Shown here piece by piece: positions 1 through 6,883 of a stretch of DNA of 7,193 nt (its first letter is position 1; the number at the start of each line of letters is the position of its first letter). The position numbers and the translations under genes were made by a program. The notes under the pieces were generated by a model. That model made no database searches. It saw only the letters and a list, made by a program, of their open reading frames with translations, and was not told the DNA's origin. Origin of the DNA: Candidatus Ventricola intestinavium (GTDB taxonomy: Bacteria; Bacillota; Clostridia; Christensenellales; Aristaeellaceae); the NCBI GenBank assembly GCA_018715105.1, contig DVMG01000195.1, forward strand, positions 1 to 7,193, in the 5' to 3' direction.

Positions 1-584
1 GGGTGATCGACATCGGGGCGGTGGTGCGCATTGTGCCCATCAAAGACATTAAGACCATGCTGTACGCTTTTTCAAACGTCACGGCGGAGAGAAGGGATGT
101 GCGGCTGCACATCCTGGGCCCGACGGATGAAAATGAGGAATACTTTGCGGAATGCATGCAGCTCAAAGAGGACATGGGGCTGGAGAACGTGGTCTTTACC
201 GGCCGGGTGGATACCGCGGAATACATGCGGGGCATGGATTTCACGCTGCTGACCAGCATCTCGGAAGGGCAGCCGCTGGCCGTGCTGGAGGCAATGGCCG
301 CGGGCAGGCCGGCCGTGACCACGGATGTGGGCTGCTGCCGCGAGCTGATCGAGGGAGTCAACGATGGATTCGGCGCCGCCGGTATCTGCGTGCCGGCCAT
401 GCACCAGACCGCACTGGCGGAGGCGATTTTAACCCTGTGCGAAGATGCGGAAAAGCGCAGGCGCATGGGGGAAAACGGACGGCGGCGCGTGAGCCGGCTG
501 TTTCGGCACACGGATATGGTCAAGCGATACGAGCTGCTGTTTGAGCGGGCGGGAAGGGGCGCGTATGGCCGGAATCGGGTTTGA
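1..584 (+). CDS. pelF: PelF-type GT4 glycosyltransferase, C-terminal part (5' end outside window)
   Basis: This is the C-terminal ~194 residues of a GT-B fold glycosyltransferase of family GT4. The frame is open at the left edge, so the GTG at base 3 is an internal valine codon and not a start. The segment opens with AVVRIVPIKDIKT, which matches the PelF form of the GT4 hinge region. A Rossmann-like nucleotide-sugar domain follows, with the EX7E motif of retaining GT4 enzymes at window residues 88 and 96 (SEGQPLAVLEAMAAGRP) and then a DVGCCRELIEG loop typical of PelF. In the known Pel system PelF is the cytoplasmic polymerase using UDP-activated amino sugars; the donor cannot be read from this fragment. 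The last 20 bases overlap pelG, which supports coupled translation and the PelF identity. A generic GT4 enzyme is the alternative, but the order F then G argues against it. Confidence 0.9.
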   Translation, partial: VIDIGAVVRIVPIKDIKTMLYAFSNVTAERRDVRLHILGPTDENEEYFAECMQLKEDMGLENVVFTGRVDTAEYMRGMDFTLLTSISEGQPLAVLEAMAAGRPAVTTDVGCCRELIEGVNDGFGAAGICVPAMHQTALAEAILTLCEDAEKRRRMGENGRRRVSRLFRHTDMVKRYELLFERAGRGAYGRNRV

Positions 585-2046
585 ACTCAAGAAACTGTTT
601 GTAGGCCGCGGCGTGGTCAGAAAACTGCGGGCCTATGCCTATGCCGGCGTCATCTGTTCCGGCACGATGATGCTGGCCATCGCGCTGCTGCTGGGGCTGC
701 AGCAGATGGCCAGGATGTTCGGCGCGGGCGAGCATGCGCGCGAGCTGCTGGTGGTGACGATGGTCTACGCGCTGTTTCTGAGCATGCTGCTCACTTCGTT
801 TTTTCAGACCTATCTCTCGCGCTATGTGGCGGATCTGATCTATCAGGAAAAGCCGGAAAAGGTGATGCCTTCGCTGATTGGCGCGTCCCTGGTGCTGATG
901 ATTCCGGGAGGCATCCTGTATGCCGTGCTGCTTCATACCGCCCGGGATCTGACGGCGGCGCAGAAGCTGCTCAACTGGATGCTGTTCATGGAACTGATTC
1001 CCACATGGCTTCAGATGTCCTACATAACGGCGGCGAGAGATTACCGCGCGATCCTGGCCGTGTTTGCCGCGGGCATTGCCCTGGTGGTGCTGATCGGGTT
1101 GTTTTTGCTGATGCTGGGCGTGGATGTGATCACAGCGCTCATGGCCGCGCTGGTCGTGGGCTATGGCACGATGATGGCGGGCTTCATGCGCGTGCTGCTT
1201 TATTACTTTCCGCCCGGAGAGGGAAGCGCCTTTGCGTTCATCGGCTGGCTCTCCACGGTGCCGGATCTGCTGGCTACCGGATTTTTCAGCATGGCGGGAG
1301 CGTTTGTGCACATGGTGGTCATGTGGTTCAGCCCCTTGGGGACATCGGTCACCGGGGCATTCCGGCAGGCCAGCCTGTTTGACGCGGCGGCTTTTTATGC
1401 CTTTCTGGTCACAGTGCCCACAAACGTGAACTTTGTCGTTTCGGTGGAGGTTCATTTTTACGGCCAGTACCGGCGTTATTTTGACGCGATTACGGGCGGA
1501 GGCACGATCGGCCAGATTTCCGTGGCGCGGGAGAATATGCGCGCCGTGCTGCGCCAGGAGGTGAGCAAGCTGGTGCAGGTGCAGCTGTTTTTTCTGGTGG
1601 TATATATGCTGGCGATGCGCTATTTTCTCTCGGGGATTGGCTTCACATCGGATATGATCGCCATGTTTCAGGTGATGTGCATCGGCTACAGCGCCTACTG
1701 CCTTGGAAACAGCCTGATGCTCCTGCTGCTCTACTTTAACGACAGGAAAGGGGCTCTGGCCGCGGCGTTCGCGCTTTTTGCCGTCAACCTTGCGGTGAGC
1801 CTGCTCACCCGAACGGGACCGTCCCTGCTATATGGCATAGGCGTGCCCGCCGGCGGCATGGCGATGTTCCTGACGGCGATGCCGCGGCTGCTTGCCTATG
1901 TGGAGAGGATCGATTATCATGTGTTTTGCTCTCAGCCGGTGTTTAACACCTATGAAACGGGGCGGTTCATGCGCCTTGCCGGATGGCTCGACGCGCGTGC
2001 GGCACGCTCAAAACCGACTTTGGGAAGGGGGAAGACCGGAAGATGA
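565..2046 (+). CDS. pelG: PelG, Pel exopolysaccharide membrane transporter (MOP flippase superfamily)
   Basis: PelG is the inner-membrane carrier that works with PelF to move the nascent Pel chain across the cytoplasmic membrane. I chose the ATG at 565 because the protein then begins MAGIGFELKKLF, the conserved PelG N-terminus, and because a GGAAGGGG stretch lies just upstream. The frame extends back to a TTG at 541, but that adds residues not seen in the family. The product is 493 residues, somewhat longer than the roughly 456 of the Pseudomonas protein. About 12 hydrophobic segments can be seen, approximately at residues 24-46, 60-80, 104-123, 135-155, 164-184, 187-207, 231-256, 274-295, 336-356, 364-390, 396-414 and 420-446. 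This fits the MOP topology. The tail after residue 470 is basic and probably cytoplasmic, and its codons carry the ribosome binding site of the next gene. The gene overlaps pelF by 20 bases and the next gene by an ATGA. Confidence 0.93.
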   Translation: MAGIGFELKKLFVGRGVVRKLRAYAYAGVICSGTMMLAIALLLGLQQMARMFGAGEHARELLVVTMVYALFLSMLLTSFFQTYLSRYVADLIYQEKPEKVMPSLIGASLVLMIPGGILYAVLLHTARDLTAAQKLLNWMLFMELIPTWLQMSYITAARDYRAILAVFAAGIALVVLIGLFLLMLGVDVITALMAALVVGYGTMMAGFMRVLLYYFPPGEGSAFAFIGWLSTVPDLLATGFFSMAGAFVHMVVMWFSPLGTSVTGAFRQASLFDAAAFYAFLVTVPTNVNFVVSVEVHFYGQYRRYFDAITGGGTIGQISVARENMRAVLRQEVSKLVQVQLFFLVVYMLAMRYFLSGIGFTSDMIAMFQVMCIGYSAYCLGNSLMLLLLYFNDRKGALAAAFALFAVNLAVSLLTRTGPSLLYGIGVPAGGMAMFLTAMPRLLAYVERIDYHVFCSQPVFNTYETGRFMRLAGWLDARAARSKPTLGRGKTGR

Positions 2047-3806
2047 AAAGAAGGCAAGCCTGCGCATGCCTGGCGGCCCTGTGCCTGCTGCTGACGGGCT
2101 GCGCGCAGCAGGCCTCCCAGCCGGAGGAAACGGCGCAGCCGCAGGAGGAGCGCGAGCCTGTTGAAAAAGTGCCGCTTTCCGACATCAACGACAGGACGCT
2201 GACGGACAAACTGTCCCTTTACGAGGAATACGATCCCGTTGAGTCTGTGTGCTTTTATATCACGGTGGTCGGCGGCAACGAAGCGGACGGCACAAACCAC
2301 ACCTTTGAAGAGGTCAATTCCTATGTCAATCTCCAGGGAATGACGGGCGTTGAAAAGATTTACAGCGAGTGCATTTTTCAGGTGGGCGATGAGACCGGGC
2401 CGCTCCCCGGCGAAGTGGGCTATGACGCCGTGGGCAGCAACGCCACCATCAACGTGCGCGGGCGCACAAGCACGGGATATGAGCAGAAATCCTACCGCAT
2501 CACCCTGTTTGATTCGGCGGGCATGTGGCGCGGCCAGCGGGCCATTGCCCTCAATAAGCATCCCGGCGACAACACACGCCTTCGCAACATGCTCTACTTT
2601 GAGCTGCTGCAGGGGGTGCCCGGCATGATCAGCCTGCGCACGCAGTTTGTCCATGTCTATATCCGGGACAGGACGGATCCGGATGCACCGGACGCCTTCG
2701 TGGATTACGGCCTGTTTACCCAGGTGGAGCAGCCTAACGGCCGCTTCCTGCGCAATCACGGCCTCAGCCAGAATGGAAACCTCTATAAGGCGAACATGTG
2801 CGAGATGTATCGCTATGAGGACCGGATCCGCCTGGCAACCGATCCCCTGTATGACGTGCAGGCATTCAGCGAGGTGCTGGAACCCAAGAGCGGGGACGAC
2901 CACAACAAGCTTATCGAGATGCTCGAGGCGGTCAACGACGGCGCAACGCCCATCGAGCAGGTGATTGAGAAATACTTTGATCTGGAAAACCTGACCAGCT
3001 ACATGGCCTTTAACCTGCTTTTGGGCAACGCGGACAGCAACGCGCAGAATTACTATCTTTATAACCCGGTCGGAAGCGACACGTGGTATTACCTCTGCTG
3101 GGACGGCGATGCGTCGCTCAAGGATTATGAGGACGCTCTGCTCGATTTTTCCTGGCAGGAGGGCGCCTGGACAAAGGGAATCTCCAACTACTGGGGGGTT
3201 GTGCTGTTTAACCGGATGCTGCGCGTGCCGCAGTACCGCCAGGCGCTCCTTGAGAAAGTGGAGCTCCTGCACGCGCAGATCACGCCGCAGCGCATTGCGG
3301 AGCAGATTGCGCGCTATCGCACCACCGTGGATTTATTTACGACGGTCATGCCGGATGTGGCCGGCATTCAGGTGGAGCGTGAGGAGCTTGAGCAGATCTA
3401 TGAAAACATGCCCTATGACACGGACGCGGCGTATGAAGACATCCTTCAATCCTTTGAGCGCCCGATGCCGTTTTATCTGAGCGATGTTCAGGCGCGGGAG
3501 GGCACGCTGACGCTTGAATGGGAAAACGCGTTTGACTTTGACGGGGAGTTTATCCGCTATGACGTGCAGGTCGCCACGGACTGGACATTTCAAAGCGACA
3601 CGCTGGTCTATGAAAGCATGGGACAGCTGGAAACACAGGCGGAACTGCCCCTGCCCGACGCGGGCACATATTTCTGGCGCGTGGTCGCCTGCAATGAGAG
3701 CGGCTACACGCAGATCGCCTTTGACCAGGTGACAACCGATTCCGGGGCACACGAGGGCATGCGCCGGTTTGTCGTGCGGGAGGATGGGACGGTGGAGGAT
3801 GCCTGA
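2043..3806 (+). CDS. CotH-family kinase lipoprotein with C-terminal Fn3-like domain
   Basis: The 587-residue product has a lipoprotein signal (MKRRQ, hydrophobic core, LTGC) with the lipid-anchored cysteine at residue 20, so it should sit on the outer face of the membrane. Residues ~21-45 are a Gln/Glu-rich linker. Residues ~60-400 match the CotH atypical kinase fold: INVRGRTSTGYEQKSYRI at 136-153 (K149 a candidate nucleotide-binding lysine), a YGLFTQVEQPNGRFL strand, GNADSNAQNYYLYN at 328-341 (D331 and N336 candidate catalytic residues) and WDGD at 353-356 (D354 and D356 candidate metal ligands). Residues ~390-473 look helical and 475-580 form an Fn3-like beta sandwich (TYFWRVVACNESG near the end). 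Known CotH proteins phosphorylate spore coat proteins; the target here is unknown. The ATG at 2043 is inside the pelG stop (ATGA) and follows a GGAAGGGGGAAG purine stretch. Longer in-frame starts would bury the signal peptide. Confidence 0.88.
   Translation: MKRRQACACLAALCLLLTGCAQQASQPEETAQPQEEREPVEKVPLSDINDRTLTDKLSLYEEYDPVESVCFYITVVGGNEADGTNHTFEEVNSYVNLQGMTGVEKIYSECIFQVGDETGPLPGEVGYDAVGSNATINVRGRTSTGYEQKSYRITLFDSAGMWRGQRAIALNKHPGDNTRLRNMLYFELLQGVPGMISLRTQFVHVYIRDRTDPDAPDAFVDYGLFTQVEQPNGRFLRNHGLSQNGNLYKANMCEMYRYEDRIRLATDPLYDVQAFSEVLEPKSGDDHNKLIEMLEAVNDGATPIEQVIEKYFDLENLTSYMAFNLLLGNADSNAQNYYLYNPVGSDTWYYLCWDGDASLKDYEDALLDFSWQEGAWTKGISNYWGVVLFNRMLRVPQYRQALLEKVELLHAQITPQRIAEQIARYRTTVDLFTTVMPDVAGIQVEREELEQIYENMPYDTDAAYEDILQSFERPMPFYLSDVQAREGTLTLEWENAFDFDGEFIRYDVQVATDWTFQSDTLVYESMGQLETQAELPLPDAGTYFWRVVACNESGYTQIAFDQVTTDSGAHEGMRRFVVREDGTVEDA
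3794..3798 (+). promoter_or_regulatory. Ribosome binding site of the VTC-domain gene
   Basis: GGAGG lies inside the last codons of the CotH-like gene, 7 bases before the ATG at 3806. The stop and start share one base (TGATG). This fixes the start and implies that ribosomes finishing the kinase gene can re-initiate here. Confidence 0.8.
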
Positions 3807-4549
3807 TGAAAAAACCCGTCTATCGCCATGAGCTCAAATACCGCATCAACCTGCCGGACTGGGCGCTGCTGCGCAGCCGCCTGCCGGCAGCCGTCCAGCG
3901 GGACAGGCATGCCGGAGAAAACGGCGAATACATGATCCGCAGCCTGTATTTCGACGATTATTGGAACACGGCTTATGAGGAAAAGGAGATCGGTGTGCTT
4001 ACACGGCGCAAATACCGCATCCGCCTGTACAACTGCTGCGACGACGTCATTCATCTGGAGCGCAAGAGCAAATACGGCGCATACATCCGCAAGGAATCTT
4101 CTCCGCTGACGCGCGGGGAGACAGAGCGCATTCTGGAAGGGGATTACGGCTTCCTGATCAAAAGCCCGCATCCCCTGCTGCGCGAGTTTTACTATGAGTG
4201 TACCTCGCGCATCATGCGCCCGCGCGTCGTCGTGGACTACGACAGGGAGCCGTTTATTCTGGAGGCGGGGGATGTGCGCATCACGTTTGACAAGCACATT
4301 CGCGCCGGCATGGGGCGCTTTGACGCGCTCTTTGACCCGCAGATGCCCACCGTGGACGTGATGCCCGGTGACAGCATGATCATGGAGGTCAAGTTTACGC
4401 GTTTTCTGCCGCGGCTTGTCAAAAAGCTGCTTCCGCCCGGAGCCGCCGAGATGACGGCGGCGTCCAAATACGTGATGTGCTGCGACGCGGCTGTGCGCCA
4501 GCAGCCTTATGACAGATCGGAGGGAATTTTATGGCAAACTCGACCGTGA
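3806..4549 (+). CDS. VTC-domain protein (polyphosphate-polymerase-like, CYTH/TTM superfamily)
   Basis: This 247-residue soluble protein is a stand-alone VTC domain, a triphosphate-tunnel fold related to the polyphosphate polymerase core of yeast VTC4. Many basic and acidic residues that would line the tunnel are present: RHELKYRI at residues 7-14 (E9, K11), R45 before LYFDD, RRKYRIRLYN at 67-76, LERKSKYGAYIRKE at 84-97, RPRVVVDYDR at 138-147, ITFDKHIRA at 159-167, MEVKF at 193-197 (E194, K196) and K221 near the end. No signal peptide or membrane segment is seen, so it should act in the cytoplasm. In the eukaryotic family the domain transfers phosphate from ATP to a growing polyphosphate chain; activity here is inferred from conservation. 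It shares one base with the kinase gene and overlaps the DUF4956 gene by 19 bases. A different triphosphate-using TTM activity is the main alternative. Confidence 0.88.
   Translation: MKKPVYRHELKYRINLPDWALLRSRLPAAVQRDRHAGENGEYMIRSLYFDDYWNTAYEEKEIGVLTRRKYRIRLYNCCDDVIHLERKSKYGAYIRKESSPLTRGETERILEGDYGFLIKSPHPLLREFYYECTSRIMRPRVVVDYDREPFILEAGDVRITFDKHIRAGMGRFDALFDPQMPTVDVMPGDSMIMEVKFTRFLPRLVKKLLPPGAAEMTAASKYVMCCDAAVRQQPYDRSEGILWQTRP
4519..4524 (+). promoter_or_regulatory. Ribosome binding site of the DUF4956 gene
   Basis: GGAGGG lies within the VTC-domain gene, 6 bases before the ATG at 4531. It decides the start and shows that the two genes are translated from overlapping sequence. Confidence 0.8.
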
Positions 4550-5232
4550 CCTTTCAGGATGTTTTCAAAAAGTCATTCCTTGAGGCCAGCGGCATCGCAG
4601 GCGCGATGAGCACCGACGCGCTGGTGCGCGCGGGCAGTTACATCCTGCTCTCTGTGATCGTCGGCCTGCTGATCTACATCCTCTATCGCAAGACCTATGC
4701 GGGCGTGGTCTACAGCCGGGGCTTCGCCGTGTCCCTGCTGGGCATGACGGTGATCACCTGCGCGATTATCGTCACCATCCAGTCAAACGCTGTGCTCTCC
4801 CTGGGCATGGTCGGCGCGCTTTCCATCGTGCGTTACCGCACGGCCATCAAAGACCCCATGGATTTGCTCTATCTGTTCTGGGCGGTTGCCTCCGGCATTG
4901 CCACGGGCGCGGGCATGTTTTTGATTGCGCTGTTTGTGTTTGCGGTCATGGCGGTGCTGCTGCTCGTTTTAAACCGTGCGCGCGGACCGAGGGACTCCAT
5001 GTACATCCTGCTTGTGCATTACGTCGGCGCGGACAACGAGCAGGATGTGCGGCGCGCCATCGGCCCCAATCCCTACAAGATCAAATCAAAGACCATGCGA
5101 AAAAACGACATGGAGATGGCCGTCGAGATCCGCATGAAGCGCAACAGCATGCGCTTTGTGGAGGAGCTGCGCGGTGTAGAGGGCATTCGCGATGTGACGC
5201 TTGTGCAGTACAGCGGCGATTATATTGACTGA
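4531..5232 (+). CDS. DUF4956 family membrane protein
   Basis: This 233-residue protein has an N-terminal membrane part and a C-terminal cytoplasmic domain. Hydrophobic segments are at residues ~36-52, ~65-84, ~85-100 (weaker) and ~115-147 (long, perhaps two helices). The family signature lies at 92-122: GMVGALSIVRYRTAIKDP followed by MDLLYLFWAVASGIA. Residues ~150-233 form a charged alpha/beta domain with a repeated pattern (MYILLVHYVG, then MEMAVEIRMK, then VTLVQYSG), resembling a small ACT- or ferredoxin-like fold. The biochemical function of DUF4956 is not established. It commonly neighbours VTC-domain and CotH genes, and the 19-base overlap with the VTC gene suggests a physical partner. 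I infer a membrane anchor or export channel for the VTC product. The start follows from the GGAGGG site 6 bases upstream. Confidence 0.88.
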   Translation: MANSTVTFQDVFKKSFLEASGIAGAMSTDALVRAGSYILLSVIVGLLIYILYRKTYAGVVYSRGFAVSLLGMTVITCAIIVTIQSNAVLSLGMVGALSIVRYRTAIKDPMDLLYLFWAVASGIATGAGMFLIALFVFAVMAVLLLVLNRARGPRDSMYILLVHYVGADNEQDVRRAIGPNPYKIKSKTMRKNDMEMAVEIRMKRNSMRFVEELRGVEGIRDVTLVQYSGDYID

Positions 5233-5272
5233 CGCCGGCCGGCATCGGATGAATGGGAAAGGATGTGCGGGA

Positions 5273-6649
5273 ATGAAAAAAGGGCTGGCGGTCCTGCTTT
5301 TGCTGGCTGCGTCGATATGGCTGTGCGCCTGCCAAAGGGTGGATGAAAGGAAGCCCGCAGAGGGCGGAGAGGCGGGCCTGACGGTGGTGACGCAGTTCCC
5401 TGCCTATACGGGCGAACTGGTCAATCCCTTTATCGGAAATCTGGCCTGGGCGGATGACACGGATGAGCACGAGCAGCCCTTCACGCTTGTATACGCCAAC
5501 ATGACATGGGCGCAGATTGAACCGGAGGAAGGTGTGTATGCCTTTGAAGCATTCGAAGAGGCGATGCACGTTGACATGTGGCGTGACCAGTGCAAGCACA
5601 TGGTGCTTCGCTTTGTGATGGATATTCCGGGAGACCGGGCGCATGCGGATCTTCCGGCCTGGCTGATGGAGAAGACGCAGGGACGCGCGTACAGCTGTGA
5701 GTATGGGCAGGGATACTGCCCCGACTACACGGATGAGACGCTGATTCAAGCGCATGAGAGGGTCATTCAGGCGCTGGCGCAGCGATACGACGGCGACCCG
5801 TTTGTCGCATACGTGGAACTGGGATCCCTGGGGCATTGGGGGGAATGGCATGTTCACGAGGACGCGGGAAACATGCCACTTGAAGAGGTGCGCGACCGCT
5901 ATGCGCAGGCGTATCTGGACGCGTTTGACAGCACGTTTTTGATGATGCGCAGGCCGTTCCGCTTTGCGGCGGCACATCAGCTGGGGCTTTACAATGATAC
6001 GGCGGGAAGGAAAAGCTCCACCGAGACATGGCTCGGCTGGATTGACAACGGCGGTGTGTATGACGTCACGGGGGAGGAAGACGCCCTCAGCCCCATGCCG
6101 GATGGATGGAAGGATGCGCCGGTCGGCGGTGAGCTCGCCACGTCCATGGAGCCGGAAGAGATGCTTCGGGGGGAACAGCTTGCCACGACGCTTGACCTGT
6201 TTGAGCGTTCCCACGCATCCTGGATCGGGCCCGGCAGTTTCAAGGATGTTGAACGCGGCGGGGAGGATCAGCCTGCGCTGGACGCCCTGATGAGCCGCAT
6301 TGGATACCGGATTCGCGTGACCCAGGCCGCCGTGACGCTTGAGGAAAGCGGGGCTGTAAGCCTGACACTTACTTTCACCAATGACGGCATCGCGCCCTTC
6401 TACTTTGACTGGCAACCCTGTGTGCGGCTGATAGACGCACAGGGAACGGCGCAGGTGCTCTCCCTGGATCTCTCCCTGCCGGATCTGCTGCCGGGAGAGG
6501 CCGTTTCTGTGAAGATCGAGCTGCCCCAAGAGACGCGCACGGCCGATGTGGGCATTGTGGATCCGGCGACGGGGGAGCCGGGTGTGCAGCTGGCCATGCA
6601 GGCGGAACACGAGGGCAACTGGTATCGCGTGATGCGGCTTGAGCGGTGA
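5273..6649 (+). CDS. DUF4832-type lipoprotein, glycoside-hydrolase-like (TIM barrel plus beta sandwich)
   Basis: This 458-residue protein has a lipoprotein signal ending LCAC (cysteine 20), so it is exported and membrane anchored. The first half looks like a clan-A type TIM barrel: MTWAQIEPEEGVYAFEAFE at residues 77-95 resembles the early strand of GH42/GH5-like enzymes, and YVELGSLGHWGEWHVH at 180-195 holds candidate catalytic glutamates E182 and E191 at a strand end. Residues ~346-455 form a beta sandwich (strands such as AVSLTLTFTNDG and VSVKIELPQ), as in DUF4832 proteins. The family has no firmly assigned reaction. Its place at the end of a Pel operon suggests binding or cutting the Pel-like polymer outside the membrane, a role filled by PelA in Gram-negative systems. 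The ATG at 5273 is preferred because it starts a clean signal peptide and has GGGAAAGGA 9 bases upstream; ATGs at 5249 and 5253 lack such a site. The gap from the previous gene is 40 bases. Confidence 0.8.
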   Translation: MKKGLAVLLLLAASIWLCACQRVDERKPAEGGEAGLTVVTQFPAYTGELVNPFIGNLAWADDTDEHEQPFTLVYANMTWAQIEPEEGVYAFEAFEEAMHVDMWRDQCKHMVLRFVMDIPGDRAHADLPAWLMEKTQGRAYSCEYGQGYCPDYTDETLIQAHERVIQALAQRYDGDPFVAYVELGSLGHWGEWHVHEDAGNMPLEEVRDRYAQAYLDAFDSTFLMMRRPFRFAAAHQLGLYNDTAGRKSSTETWLGWIDNGGVYDVTGEEDALSPMPDGWKDAPVGGELATSMEPEEMLRGEQLATTLDLFERSHASWIGPGSFKDVERGGEDQPALDALMSRIGYRIRVTQAAVTLEESGAVSLTLTFTNDGIAPFYFDWQPCVRLIDAQGTAQVLSLDLSLPDLLPGEAVSVKIELPQETRTADVGIVDPATGEPGVQLAMQAEHEGNWYRVMRLER

Positions 6650-6653
6650 AGGG

Positions 6654-6711
6654 TTTTCCCGCATGTCCCGCACGGGCATGAAGCAGCCCAATGCAGGGGA
6701 AAGCGGGAAAA
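6654..6711 (+). other. Nested inverted repeats just after the operon's last stop
   Basis: TTTTCCCGC (6654-6662) pairs perfectly with GCGGGAAAA (6703-6711). Inside or overlapping it, CATGTCC (6662-6668) can pair with GGGCATG (6674-6680) with one G-U pair and a 5-base loop. There is no U-run behind either stem, so this is not a classic intrinsic terminator. It could protect the 3' end of the operon mRNA or act as a weak terminator. Confidence 0.35.
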
Positions 6712-6765
6712 GGGAACGAGAACGTCCATACAAATGATATGGGAAAGAACATAAAAAATCTCCCT

Positions 6766-6810
6766 GCAAAAAGAAATGCCGGTGCACGCACAAAGCGTGC
6801 ACCGGCATTT
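6766..6810 (-). terminator. Intrinsic terminator, best for the minus-strand genes, possibly bidirectional
   Basis: A perfect 16-bp stem is formed by AAATGCCGGTGCACGC (6774-6789) and GCGTGCACCGGCATTT (6795-6810) with a 5-base ACAAA loop. Read on the minus strand, the stem is followed by TTTCTTTTTGC, a good U-rich tail. Read on the plus strand, only the terminal TTT of the stem is T-rich before GTCGG. It therefore fits best as the end of the minus-strand transcription unit, and may also stop the plus-strand operon arriving from the left. It lies between convergent units, as expected. Confidence 0.85.
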
Positions 6811-6838
6811 GTCGGCCGGGCTGCATGCCGCCTTCCGC

Positions 6839-6872
6839 CATGTCCGGCCTCACCTTGGGCGGGCCGGACATG
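6839..6872 (-). other. 11-bp perfect hairpin just after the small minus-strand gene
   Basis: CATGTCCGGCC (6839-6849) pairs perfectly with GGCCGGACATG (6862-6872) around a 12-base loop. It begins 11 bases after the minus-strand stop codon at 6884. No U-run follows in either direction, so a simple terminator role is not supported. It may be an mRNA 3' stabiliser placed before the true terminator at 6766-6810. Confidence 0.5.
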
Positions 6873-6883
6873 CGGGGAAAGGA

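Noticed and set aside
541..564. TTG at 541 as the pelG start
   Set aside because: The ATG at 565 gives the conserved MAGIGFEL start and has a purine-rich site just upstream; the extra eight residues match nothing in the family.
520..1455. Minus-strand open frame of 311 codons
   Set aside because: It is antisense to pelG and very rich in His and Gln, which is the reverse image of membrane-helix codons.
1950..3272. Minus-strand open frame of 440 codons
   Set aside because: It is antisense to the CotH-like gene and the pelG end, with low-complexity His/Val/Arg-rich composition and no family features.
5081..6871. Minus-strand open frame of 596 codons
   Set aside because: It lies opposite the DUF4956 and DUF4832 genes, has no recognisable domain, is rich in His/Arg/Pro as expected for the antisense of GC-rich genes, and lacks a good ribosome binding site.
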